Below are positions 40,369 to 47,785 of a stretch of 64,000 bases of DNA, one piece after another (position 1 is the stretch's first letter; the number at the start of each line of letters is the position of its first letter). Where the stretch lies: contig NZ_JANZKP010000002.1 in the NCBI RefSeq assembly GCF_025642745.1, positions 1-64,000 on the forward strand, in the 5' to 3' direction. The translations under genes were made by a program, and so were the position numbers. Origin of the DNA: Cellulomonas sp. RIT-PI-Y (GTDB lineage Bacteria; Actinomycetota; Actinomycetes; Actinomycetales; Cellulomonadaceae). Below the pieces are notes generated by a model, which worked only from the letters and a program-made list of their open reading frames with translations, had not been told where the DNA came from and did no database searches.

Positions 40369-40403
40369 GAAGCCCCGGCCTCGGGAGTCGAGGTCGGGGC
40401 TTC
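40369..40403. terminator. Hairpin between regulators and tail operon
   Basis: GAAGCCCCGGCCTC and GAGGTCGGGGCTTC pair with one G-T around a 7-base loop, between the HTH gene and the palindrome. Would end transcription from the regulator operon before the structural genes. Confidence 0.6.
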
Positions 40404-40444
40404 GGGGGATCGTCCTGCGGGCAGAGCTCCGCGTGAGATCGACA

Positions 40445-40630
40445 TTACGGGGCGGCGATCCGATCACGCCAATTCTTCTCCGCCCGCCGCACGTCGCCGA
40501 GGTGAACCACCCTCCGACCTGCGAAGACGTCGCTGCGGACCTTCCCGCGGCTGGCCCAGACCCGGATGGTGCCGGGCAGCACCCGGACCGCCCGGGCGGC
40601 GTCGTCGACCCGTGCCCACTGCTCGCTCAC
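40445..40630 (-). CDS. Small MerR/excisionase-like DNA-binding protein
   Basis: 61-aa protein: WARVDDAARAVRVLPGTIR resembles the helix-turn-helix of MerR/Xis proteins, then VWASRGKVRSDVFAGRRVVHL with a beta wing, then a basic end. The GTG start overlaps the upstream stop (GTGA). No integrase gene is present, so it is more likely a transcriptional regulator of the adjacent tail operon than an excisionase. Function inferred from fold and location. Confidence 0.65.
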   Translation of the reverse strand: MSEQWARVDDAARAVRVLPGTIRVWASRGKVRSDVFAGRRVVHLGDVRRAEKNWRDRIAAP

Positions 40631-41277
40631 CGGCACATCGCCTCCCACTCGTCCTCGGAGAACACCCGGGCGCAGTCCGGGTCGGAGCACTCCACCCGTA
40701 CCGGATCGCCCGGGGCCCGGGGCGGGGTGCGGTAGAGCGCGAAGAGTCCGCAGGCGGGGCACGGACGGTCGAGCTGCTGGGCGCGCACCGGCTCGTCCGC
40801 GGCGGGGTAGCGGTGCCGCAGCGCGTCGACGGTCTCGCAGACCTCCCGACGGAGCTCGCCGGCCCACTCCTGCCCGGCGCACCAGGGCAGGTACCCGGTC
40901 AGCCAGCTCACCGCGTCGCCGGTGCGCCGGGTCGTCCGCGGGTGCTCGTCCGCGACGAGACCGGCCCACGACTCGAGCAGTCCGAGCAGGTCGTCGGCCG
41001 CCAGCCAGGGGGCGGGCAGCACGGTCAGGGTGCTGGGGTCGGCGTGCCCGCGGGTGGGCCGGTCGTAGGAGCGGGAGCGTGCGGAGGGCTCCCCGATCTC
41101 GCGCAGGTGCGCGAGCAGGGCGGGCACCCGGTCGATCGCCTCGGTGAGCCGGGACCAGCACCAGCCGCACAGGCGGCCGTGCACGGCGGGTCGGGGCAGG
41201 CAACCGGCGCAGTCGGTGCCCGGGCAGGTCTCGTGGTGCGCGCCGGTCGTCCGGCAGCCGGTCAGGCACGGGGTCAT
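40627..41277 (-). CDS. Zinc-ribbon phage-type protein
   Basis: 216-aa protein with two Cys-rich ends. Seen: an N-terminal group (CLTGCRTTGAHHETC, then GTDCAGC and LCGWC) and a C-terminal CPACGLF with a later ECSDPDCARVF, two likely zinc ribbons, separated by a helical middle containing WLAADDLLGLLESW. Proteins like this sit before structural genes in many actinophages; their job is unknown. The ATG start lacks a clear ribosome site. Adjacent to WhiB and the HTH protein in one operon. Confidence 0.65.
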   Translation of the reverse strand: MTPCLTGCRTTGAHHETCPGTDCAGCLPRPAVHGRLCGWCWSRLTEAIDRVPALLAHLREIGEPSARSRSYDRPTRGHADPSTLTVLPAPWLAADDLLGLLESWAGLVADEHPRTTRRTGDAVSWLTGYLPWCAGQEWAGELRREVCETVDALRHRYPAADEPVRAQQLDRPCPACGLFALYRTPPRAPGDPVRVECSDPDCARVFSEDEWEAMCR

Positions 41278-41309
41278 GGGTCCTCCCAGAGGTCGTGGGT
41301 CGTGGGTCG

Positions 41310-41573
41310 TCACGGGGTGCGCAGTGCGCGCCGTTCGGTCGGGGTCAGTCCGCCGCGCATGCCGTGGTCGGCGCGGCGCTCGGGGTCGAGGGCATCGGCC
41401 AGGCAGAGCTCCCGCACCGGGCAGCTCGCGCAGATCCGTCGGGGCAGCTCCCACGCCCCGGGATGCGGAGTGCCACGGTCGTCCGGTTCGAACAGGGCGG
41501 GGGAGCGGCCGACGCAGGCGCCGTGGTGCTGCCACGGCTCGTCGTCCTCCCGGGGCTGCAGCTGCGGGTTCAT
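41310..41573 (-). CDS. WhiB-family iron-sulfur regulator
   Basis: 87-aa WhiB-like protein. Seen: four cysteines (ACVG, then ICASCP, then ELCLAD) that hold a 4Fe-4S cluster, and the G[VI]RGG-type turn as HGMRGGLTPTERR, both hallmarks. WhiB proteins bind sigma factor SigA and steer transcription. Phage-encoded versions are known in actinophages. The ATG overlaps the upstream XRE stop (ATGA), so they are co-translated. Likely switches host/phage promoters when the tail cluster is induced. Confidence 0.9.
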   Translation of the reverse strand: MNPQLQPREDDEPWQHHGACVGRSPALFEPDDRGTPHPGAWELPRRICASCPVRELCLADALDPERRADHGMRGGLTPTERRALRTP

Positions 41574-41809
41574 CGGTTGACCGTCGGTCGCGCATCGGGC
41601 GACTGCGTGCGCGCGAACAGGGTGCCCGGCACCACGTGCAGCGCCTCCTCGATGCGTGCCCCCACCGGCTCGGAGCATCCGCGACGACTGCCGGTGGTGA
41701 GCATGTGGATGAACTGGCGCGAGACGCCGGCGCGGCGGCCGAGGTCGGCCTGGGTGTATCCCCCGGCGTCGAGGTAGCGGGTGAGTTGGCGCGGGTCGCG
41801 CAGGTGCAT
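41570..41809 (-). CDS. XRE-family helix-turn-helix regulator
   Basis: 79-aa Cro/C1-like protein. Seen: GYTQADLGRRAGVSRQFIHML, a classic HTH_3 motif, followed by RIEEALHVVPGTLF. First gene of the leftward regulatory operon; WhiB starts in its stop (ATGA). A TTGACA/TGCAAT promoter lies 37-66 bases upstream. Divergent from a second XRE gene and ImmA, so the two regulators likely form a lysis-like switch. Confidence 0.88.
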   Translation of the reverse strand: MHLRDPRQLTRYLDAGGYTQADLGRRAGVSRQFIHMLTTGSRRGCSEPVGARIEEALHVVPGTLFARTQSPDARPTVNR

Positions 41810-41845
41810 GACGTGCCCCCTGAGGTCGGTACGGCTGAGGGCTCC

Positions 41846-41875
41846 ATTGCACCGCCGCGACCGCCGCCATGTCAA
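41846..41875 (-). promoter_or_regulatory. Leftward promoter for XRE-WhiB operon
   Basis: Reverse strand TTGACA (41870-41875), 18 bases, TGCAAT (41846-41851). A near-consensus -35 in strongly GC-rich DNA, 37 bases before the ATG. Confidence 0.6.
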
Positions 41876-41904
41876 TCAGCACAGGACCAGTCGTCGCGCT
41901 ACGG

Positions 41905-41934
41905 TTGACGCGCATCGCGCCGATCGGGCACAGT
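41905..41934 (+). promoter_or_regulatory. Rightward promoter for XRE-ImmA operon
   Basis: TTGACG (41905-41910), 18 bases, CACAGT (41929-41934). Two further TTGAC hexamers (41973 and 41994) lie downstream, so more than one start is possible. Confidence 0.45.
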
Positions 41935-42070
41935 GGGGTTCCGTGCAGCCGATGAGCCCGGTCGCACACTGCTTGACGAGGAATCGTCCGGGGTTGACTA
42001 CCCTGGGCCCTCGCGCCGTCCGGCCCGGTCCTCTCCCGGTCGCCGGTCGAGTCCCAGGGAAGGAAACCCC

Positions 42071-42523
42071 ATGCACGCGCTACGTCAGTACGTCCAGGGC
42101 GAGATGGACCGCCGCGGCTGGAAGCCGGTCGACCTCGCGAAGCGCTCCGGTGTGTCCAAGCAGGTGTTGAGCAATCTGCTCAACGACGACCGGGACGAGC
42201 TCCGGATGCTCCCGTCGCGGGAGACCGTCGACGGCCTGGCCGCCGCGCTCTCGGTGGACCGGGACGTGCTGCTCGGCGTGATCGGCGAGGCGATGGGCAT
42301 CCCGGTCGGCCGCACGGTGGTGGTCTACGACGCGTCCCGGGTCTCCGACGAGGATCTGCTGCACGAGCTCGCGCAGCGGCTCGCCGCCCGGGCGCCGGGC
42401 GCCGCTCCGGCTCCCGCGCTGCTGGACGAGCTGGACGCCCGGCGTCGCAAGCCGGTGCCGGAGGTCGGCGCCGCCGCGGCCCGCCGCGGCTCGCTGCACC
42501 GGCCGGCCGACACCCAGGAGTGA
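42071..42523 (+). CDS. XRE-family repressor (ImmR-like)
   Basis: 150-aa regulator. Seen: an N-terminal HTH (GWKPVDLAKRSGVSKQVLSNLL) of the Cro/C1 type, SRETVDGLAAALSVDRDVL after it, then a helical oligomerisation part and an Ala/Pro-rich, basic end. GAAGGA precedes the ATG. It precedes an ImmA/IrrE-type protease in the same operon, the pairing known from ICEBs1, where the protease cuts the repressor to induce the element. Probably the lysogeny-type repressor of the tail cluster. Confidence 0.85.
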   Translation: MHALRQYVQGEMDRRGWKPVDLAKRSGVSKQVLSNLLNDDRDELRMLPSRETVDGLAAALSVDRDVLLGVIGEAMGIPVGRTVVVYDASRVSDEDLLHELAQRLAARAPGAAPAPALLDELDARRRKPVPEVGAAAARRGSLHRPADTQE

Positions 42524-42540
42524 CCGGTTGACCAGCGGTG

Positions 42541-42987
42541 ATGTCGGAGCACGGGGATAACGTCGGGACCATGGAGATGTACCACCCGTGGCGTGCGTTG
42601 CGTGCGATGACGCACGTCGACGTGCAGTGGGTGGAGCTCCCGGACGGGGTGCTCGCGCTCGGTGACGGGGAGACGGTGTGGATGGACCGGCGGCAACGTC
42701 AGGCCCAGCGGCGTTCGACCATCGCGCACGAGCTCGAGCACCTGAGCGCCGGGGACACGGGGTGCCAGAGCCCCGCGGTGGAGCGCCGGATCGACGAGGT
42801 CGCCGCGGCGAAGCTGGTGTCGTTGGACCAGCTGGCCGAGGCGATCGTGTGGGCGATGAGCGAGGAGGAGCTGGCCCTGGACCTGTGGGTCGACGTCGAC
42901 GTGGTCCGCACCCGGCTCGGCAGCCTCACCGAGGAGGAGAGGGACGCGATCGACCGGGTGATCGCGGCACGCGAGGAGTCGCTATGA
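42541..42987 (+). CDS. ImmA/IrrE-type metalloprotease
   Basis: 148-aa zinc protease. Seen: the HEXXH motif in TIAHELEHLSAG near residue 64 preceded by RRQRQAQRRS, and a later helical part with EEELALDLWVDV. The family activates mobile elements by cutting their repressors on DNA damage or other signals. Its partner is the XRE gene just upstream. An ATG at 42571 (MEMYHPWR) is an alternative start. Its 3' end overlaps the convergent DUF3467 gene by six bases. Confidence 0.85.
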   Translation: MSEHGDNVGTMEMYHPWRALRAMTHVDVQWVELPDGVLALGDGETVWMDRRQRQAQRRSTIAHELEHLSAGDTGCQSPAVERRIDEVAAAKLVSLDQLAEAIVWAMSEEELALDLWVDVDVVRTRLGSLTEEERDAIDRVIAAREESL

Positions 42988-43284
42988 CGGCTCGGTCGGG
43001 CGCCGGCCGGTCTCCGACTCCCAGGCGGACAGCTGCTGCTCCAGAGCCTTCATGATCTCGAACACCTGGCTCGGCGGGAGCTTCACCCGGGCGATCACCT
43101 GGGCGTCGACCTGGGTGACCGGCTGACCGTCCGCGCCCTCGCCCGGCCGCCCCGGGCCGACCATGGCCGCGAAGTCCAGGACGAACACGTCCGGCGTGTG
43201 CCAGGCGGACACGAAGTCGGCGTGCACCCCGGTGACCTGCTCCGGCGGCATGGTGATCGACACGTTGGTCGGGCGCGCGTTCAT
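42982..43284 (-). CDS. DUF3467 family protein
   Basis: 100-aa small protein. Seen: NVSITMPPEQVTGVHADFVS, then VFVLDFAAMVGPG and VIARVKLPPSQVFEIMKALE, the three-part pattern of DUF3467. The family is found in bacteria and archaea with unknown function. It lies at the edge of the tail cluster and converges with ImmA. No clear ribosome site. Whether it belongs to the element or to the host backbone is not clear. Confidence 0.75.
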   Translation of the reverse strand: MNARPTNVSITMPPEQVTGVHADFVSAWHTPDVFVLDFAAMVGPGRPGEGADGQPVTQVDAQVIARVKLPPSQVFEIMKALEQQLSAWESETGRRPTEPS

Positions 43285-43302
43285 CGCCCCAGTGTGCACG
43301 GG

Positions 43303-44310
43303 TCAGGCCGGTGCGGGCCCGGTGGACTCGCGGGCGGTCAGCGAGACCGCGATCAGCTCGGACCGCGGCCCGGCGGCCTCGCCGGTGACCAGCTCCAGCA
43401 GCAGTTCGGCCGCGACCTGGCCCTTGCGGGTGGTGTCCTGGGCGATCGTGCTCAACCGGGGCGTCACGTACCGGGCCAGGTCGGCGTCGTCGTAGCCGAG
43501 CACGGACACGTCCTCCGGCACCCGCAGTCCCTGGTCGGTCAGCCCGCGGATCACCCCGGCGGCCAGGATGTCCGCGGTGGCGAAGATCGCGGTGACGTCC
43601 CCGGCGCGGACCGTCGGTGCGAGCCGGAGGCCGAGCGCGACGCCGTCGTCGTAGGTGGTCTGGGCGTCCACCACCCGGACCTCGCGGTCGGCGGCGGCCC
43701 GGAAGCCCGCGACGCGCTCGCTGACCACCCGGCTGGTGGTGCCGGTCGGGCCGCAGATCAGCAGCCGGGTGTGGCCGAGGCCGGTCAGGTGCTCGCCGGC
43801 CAGGCGCCCGCCGGAGCGGTCGTCGGAGCGGACGTGGGCCACCGGCCCGCCGGCGGTGGCGTCGACCACCACCGCGGGCAGGCCTGCGGGGAGGGCCAGC
43901 GCGCCCACCTCGTCGTCGGTGAAGCCCATCAGCACGATGCCGTCCAGACTCCATCGCCGTACCGAGTCCTGGACCTGCCGGGCGGTGCCCACCCCGCGGA
44001 GCATCAGGTGGTGGTCGCGGTGCCGCAGCGCCGCCTCGACCGCGCCGGTCACGGCCACGTCGTGCGGGCTGGCCAGCAGGGACGCCTCGTCGGTCCCGGT
44101 GGGCAGCAGGAGGCCGATCAGTCGGGTCCGCCGGGCGGCCAGGGACTGGGCGGCGGCGTTCGGCACGTAGCCGAGCTCCGCGATGGCGCGTTCGACCCGG
44201 GCGGTGGTGGCCGGGGAGACCCGGCCGCGATTGCCGTTGACCACGTTGGACACGGTCATCACGCTGACGCCGACCTCGCGGGCGATGTCCTTGAGGGTGA
44301 CGTGGTTCAC
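43303..44310 (-). CDS. LacI-family sugar regulator
   Basis: 335-aa repressor. Seen: the HTH with VTLKDIAREVGVSVMTVSNVVNG, then a periplasmic-binding-protein fold with IGLLLPTGTDE, DGIVLMGFTDDEV and SVLGYDDADLARYV. GTG start (NHVTLK). It is divergent from the ABC importer and GH31 genes and almost certainly controls them through the palindrome at 44365-44376, which lies between them. Confidence 0.93.
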   Translation of the reverse strand: MNHVTLKDIAREVGVSVMTVSNVVNGNRGRVSPATTARVERAIAELGYVPNAAAQSLAARRTRLIGLLLPTGTDEASLLASPHDVAVTGAVEAALRHRDHHLMLRGVGTARQVQDSVRRWSLDGIVLMGFTDDEVGALALPAGLPAVVVDATAGGPVAHVRSDDRSGGRLAGEHLTGLGHTRLLICGPTGTTSRVVSERVAGFRAAADREVRVVDAQTTYDDGVALGLRLAPTVRAGDVTAIFATADILAAGVIRGLTDQGLRVPEDVSVLGYDDADLARYVTPRLSTIAQDTTRKGQVAAELLLELVTGEAAGPRSELIAVSLTARESTGPAPA

Positions 44311-44348
44311 CGGTGTGCTCCGCGGGTGGGTGACGGGCGGGTGGGGCG

Positions 44349-44377
44349 TTGACACCCTACGAGGTTTAGCGCTAAAT
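44349..44377 (+). promoter_or_regulatory. Sugar operon promoter with LacI operator
   Basis: TTGACA (44349-44354), 17 bases, CTAAAT (44372-44377). The perfect palindrome TTTAGCGCTAAA (44365-44376), a typical LacI-family operator, overlaps the -10 box, so binding would block the polymerase. It also lies upstream of the LacI gene, allowing autoregulation. Confidence 0.85.
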
Positions 44378-44428
44378 GTAATCCCTGCCACCGGCGGACC
44401 CCGCGCCGGACCCGACCTAGGAGTGACG

Positions 44429-45811
44429 ATGACGTCCACCCGTACGGCGGCCCTGGCCGCGATTCCGCTCGCACTGGCTCTGACCCTGACCGCGTGCTCC
44501 TCCGGCGACGGCGACGACGCCGCGGCGTCGGACGGGCCCGTGGAGCTCACCGTCTCCATCGACGAGGGCCTGGAGGCCGACGCCCTGGCCGCGATCGACG
44601 ACCGGATCGCCCAGTTCGAGGACGAGAACCCCGACATCACGGTAACCACCCAGGAGTACACCTGGACCGGCACCACCTTCGCCGCCCAGCTGGCGGGCGG
44701 CACGCTGCCCGACGTGTTCGTGGTGCCGTTCACCGACGGCCGCGGCCTGATCGAGCGCGGCCAGATCGCCGACGTCTCCGGTCTGGTGGACGAGCTGCCC
44801 TGGGCCGACGGCCTGAACCAGAACGTCGCCGAGGCCGGTCAGGACGCCGACGGCGACCAGTGGGCGGTGCCGATCGCCGCCTACGGCCAGGGACTGCACT
44901 ACAACCGCACGCTGTTCACCCAGGCCGGCCTGGACCCCGACTCCCCGCCGACCACCTGGGACGAGGTCCGCGAGGACGCCCGGGCGATCGCCGACGCGAC
45001 CGGCCAGGCCGGGTACGCGCAGATGACCCAGTCGAACACCGGCGGGTGGATCCTCACCACCCTGGTGTACGCGCTGGGCGGCCGGGTGGAAGACGTGGGG
45101 GGCGACGGGGCTGATGACACCGTGACCGCCACCGTCGACACCGACCAGATGAAGGACGCGCTGACCTACCTGCACGACCTGCGCTGGGAGGACGACTCCA
45201 TGGGCGCGAACTTCCTGTACGACTGGTCCTCGATCAACCAGGACTTCGCCGCCGGGAAGATCGGCATGTACGTCTCCGGTGGCGGCAACTACGGCAACCT
45301 GTTCACCCAGAACGCGATGAACCCGGACGACTACGGCGTCACCGTCATCCCGCTGGAGGGCGACGACGCCGGGGTGCTGGGCGGTGGCACGCTGGCCGCC
45401 GTCTCCGCCACCGCGTCGGCCGCCGAGCAGGCCGCCGCGGTGAGGTGGATCGACTTCTACTACATGCAGAAGCTCACCGACCAGGACGCGGCCGTGCTGG
45501 ACGCCAAGACCACCGCCGAGTCCGGCCAGCCGGTCGGCGCCCCGCAGCTGCCGATCTTCGACCAGGCGACCTACGACGAGCAGCAGGGCTGGATCTCCGA
45601 GTACGTGAACGTCCCGCTGGACCAGATGACGCCGTACACCGACGCGATCTTCGACCAGCCGCTGCTCGCCGAGCCCGGCGTCGCCACCCAGGAGGTCTAC
45701 GCCGCGCTCGACCCGGTGGTGCAGACCGTCCTGACCCAGGAGAACGCGGACATCGACCAGCTGGTCGCCGACGCGCAGACCTCCGTCGAGTCGATCCTCG
45801 CCCGGCAGTGA
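44429..45811 (+). CDS. Sugar ABC transporter substrate-binding lipoprotein
   Basis: 460-aa extracytoplasmic binding protein of the carbohydrate uptake family (CUT1-like). Seen: a signal peptide with lipobox LTAC followed by SSGDGDD, then ELTVSIDEGLEADAL, GGTLPDVFVVPFTDGRG and GLHYNRTLFTQAGLD. TAGGAG lies before the ATG. First gene of the LacI-controlled operon, followed by a hairpin and two permeases. Ligand inferred as an alpha-linked oligosaccharide from the GH31 gene in the operon. Confidence 0.93.
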   Translation: MTSTRTAALAAIPLALALTLTACSSGDGDDAAASDGPVELTVSIDEGLEADALAAIDDRIAQFEDENPDITVTTQEYTWTGTTFAAQLAGGTLPDVFVVPFTDGRGLIERGQIADVSGLVDELPWADGLNQNVAEAGQDADGDQWAVPIAAYGQGLHYNRTLFTQAGLDPDSPPTTWDEVREDARAIADATGQAGYAQMTQSNTGGWILTTLVYALGGRVEDVGGDGADDTVTATVDTDQMKDALTYLHDLRWEDDSMGANFLYDWSSINQDFAAGKIGMYVSGGGNYGNLFTQNAMNPDDYGVTVIPLEGDDAGVLGGGTLAAVSATASAAEQAAAVRWIDFYYMQKLTDQDAAVLDAKTTAESGQPVGAPQLPIFDQATYDEQQGWISEYVNVPLDQMTPYTDAIFDQPLLAEPGVATQEVYAALDPVVQTVLTQENADIDQLVADAQTSVESILARQ

Positions 45812-45817
45812 GCTCGT

Positions 45818-45850
45818 GTCCCGGGGCCGGCCGCACACCGGCCCCGGGAC
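45818..45850 (+). terminator. Attenuator hairpin after binding-protein gene
   Basis: GTCCCGGGGCCGG pairs perfectly with CCGGCCCCGGGAC (13 bp, 7-base loop) between the binding protein and the first permease. Probably lowers permease transcripts relative to the binding protein. Confidence 0.7.
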
Positions 45851-45869
45851 CCGGTCGAAAGGACCACCC

Positions 45870-46832
45870 GTGACCACCCTGACCCGCGCGGAGCACCGCG
45901 CCCCCACCGACGAGACCCCGCCACCGCCCCGTCGTCGCCGCTCCCCGGTGACCTGGGTGCGCCGCGGGGGTCTGAGCACCCTGGTGTTCCTGCTGCCGCT
46001 GGTGATCGTCTTCGGCTTCTTCAGCTGGTTCCCGATCGGCCGGTCGGTGGTGATGAGCCTGCAGCAGACCAACCTGGTCACCGCGCCGACCTTCGTCGGG
46101 CTGGAGAACTTCCGGCACGTGCTGGACGACCCGCTGCTGTGGACCGCGATCAGGAACACGGCCTGGTTCGCGGTGCTGGCGCTGCTGTTCGGCTACCCGA
46201 TCCCGCTGATCGCGGCGGTGGCGATGAGCGAGGTCAAGCGGATGAAGGGGCTGTTCTCCGCGCTGGCCTACCTGCCCGTGGTGATCCCGCCGGTGGTCGC
46301 GGTGCTGCTGTGGAAGGTGTTCTACGACGCCTCACCGACCGGGGTGTTCAACACCATCCTCGGCTGGGTCGGCCTCGGGCCGTTCCCCTGGTTGCAGGAC
46401 GCGGGCTGGGCCATGCCCTCGCTGGTGCTGGAGGCGACCTGGGCCGCGGCCGGCGGCACGGTGATCATCTACCTGGCCGCGCTGACCGGGGTGCCGACCG
46501 AGCTCTACGACGCGGTCGAGGTCGACGGGGCCGGACTCTGGCGCAAGATCTGGCACATCACCCTGCCGCAGCTGCGCGGCATCCTGCTGATCACCCTGAT
46601 CCTGCAGGTGATCGGCACCGCGCAGGTCTTCCTCGAGCCGTTCCTGTTCACCGACGGCGGTCCGGCCAACTCGACGCTGACCGTGCTGCTGCTGATCTAC
46701 CGCTACGCCTTCGGCAACAGCCTGGGCGGCGACTACGGCGCGGCGACCGCCCTCAGCCTGATGCTGGCGGCCTTCCTCGCGGTGATGTCCGCGGTGTACC
46801 TGCGCCTGACCCGATCCTGGAGCGCGTCATGA
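45870..46832 (+). CDS. Sugar ABC transporter permease 1
   Basis: 320-aa inner membrane subunit of the MalF type. Seen: six hydrophobic helices and the ATPase-docking EAA loop with YDAVEVDGAGLWRKIWHITLP near residue 213. A Pro/Arg-rich N-terminus precedes the first helix. GAAAGGA lies before the GTG. The next permease starts in its stop (ATGA). Confidence 0.92.
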   Translation: MTTLTRAEHRAPTDETPPPPRRRRSPVTWVRRGGLSTLVFLLPLVIVFGFFSWFPIGRSVVMSLQQTNLVTAPTFVGLENFRHVLDDPLLWTAIRNTAWFAVLALLFGYPIPLIAAVAMSEVKRMKGLFSALAYLPVVIPPVVAVLLWKVFYDASPTGVFNTILGWVGLGPFPWLQDAGWAMPSLVLEATWAAAGGTVIIYLAALTGVPTELYDAVEVDGAGLWRKIWHITLPQLRGILLITLILQVIGTAQVFLEPFLFTDGGPANSTLTVLLLIYRYAFGNSLGGDYGAATALSLMLAAFLAVMSAVYLRLTRSWSAS

Positions 46833-47785
46833 GCCGCTGGAGCACCGGTCCCACCTCCGCCGAGGCCGGCGTCCTGACCCGGACCCGCCGCCCGCGGCCC
46901 GCCGACCCCGACGACCGGGGGATCCTGTCCCAGGCCGACTGGCGCCGACCGGCGGTCCGCCGCGGGATGACCGTGGTGCAGTTCGTCCTGCTGATCGCCC
47001 TGCTGGTGATCGGGCTGGCGCCGCTACTCTGGCTGGCCAAGGCCGCGATCACCCCCACCCAGGACACCCTGCGCGAGCCCCTGGCCTTCTTCCCGCACGG
47101 CGCGGACTGGGCCAACCTGGCGACCGCCTGGACCCGGGTCGAGATCAGCCGGTACTTCGGCAACACGGTGGTGATCGCCGCCGGGTCCTGGTTCATGCAG
47201 CTCCTGGTCGCCACCACCGGCGGCTACGCGCTGTCCGTGCTCCGCCCGCGCTACGGAGCCGTGATCAACGCACTGGTGATGGCGACGCTGTTCGTCCCCG
47301 CCGTGGTGCTCCTGGTCCCGCTCTACCTCACGATCCTCGACCCGCCGCTGCTCGGCCGCTCGCTGCTGAACTCGTTCTGGGCGGTGTGGCTGCCCGCGGG
47401 TGCCTCCGCCTTCAACCTGGTGCTGGTCAAGCGCTTCTTCGACAATCTGCCCCGGGAGGTCTTCGAGGCCGCCCGGGTCGACGGCGCCGGCCCGTTCCGG
47501 CTGTTCTGGTCGATCGTCCTGCCGATGAGCAGGCCCATCCTGGGCGTGGTCTCGGTGTTCGCGGTGATCGCCGCCTGGAAGGACTTCCTGTGGCCCATGC
47601 TGGTGCTCCCCGACCCGACGAGGCAGCCGCTGAGCGTGCGACTGCCCGCGCTGGCCGACTACATCGAGCTGGACGTGTTCCTGGCCGCCCTGGCGATCTC
47701 GACGCTGATCCCAGTGCTGATCTTCCTGGTGTTCCAGCGCATGTTCCTGCGCGGGGCCGGGATGGGCGGGGCGGTGAAGGGATGA
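46829..47785 (+). CDS. Sugar ABC transporter permease 2
   Basis: 318-aa MalG-type permease. Seen: six helices and the EAA loop FEAARVDGAGPFRLFWSIVLP near residue 213. Start within ATGA of the previous stop; its own stop overlaps the GH31 start. Together with permease 1 and the binding protein it forms the importer; the operon has no ATP-binding gene, so a shared MsiK-type ATPase elsewhere must energise it (inference). Confidence 0.92.
   Translation: MSRWSTGPTSAEAGVLTRTRRPRPADPDDRGILSQADWRRPAVRRGMTVVQFVLLIALLVIGLAPLLWLAKAAITPTQDTLREPLAFFPHGADWANLATAWTRVEISRYFGNTVVIAAGSWFMQLLVATTGGYALSVLRPRYGAVINALVMATLFVPAVVLLVPLYLTILDPPLLGRSLLNSFWAVWLPAGASAFNLVLVKRFFDNLPREVFEAARVDGAGPFRLFWSIVLPMSRPILGVVSVFAVIAAWKDFLWPMLVLPDPTRQPLSVRLPALADYIELDVFLAALAISTLIPVLIFLVFQRMFLRGAGMGGAVKG

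Noticed and set aside
40445-40630. Excisionase
   Set aside because: It resembles MerR/Xis but no integrase gene is present in the cluster, so a transcriptional role is more likely.
41595-41875. Longer XRE protein starting at 41875
   Set aside because: The ATG at 41809 begins the conserved helix-turn-helix protein, and the likely promoter lies between 41846 and 41875, inside the longer frame.
31744-43284. Complete prophage
   Set aside because: No integrase, terminase, portal, capsid or replication gene between the flanking host genes; only tail, lysis and regulator genes.
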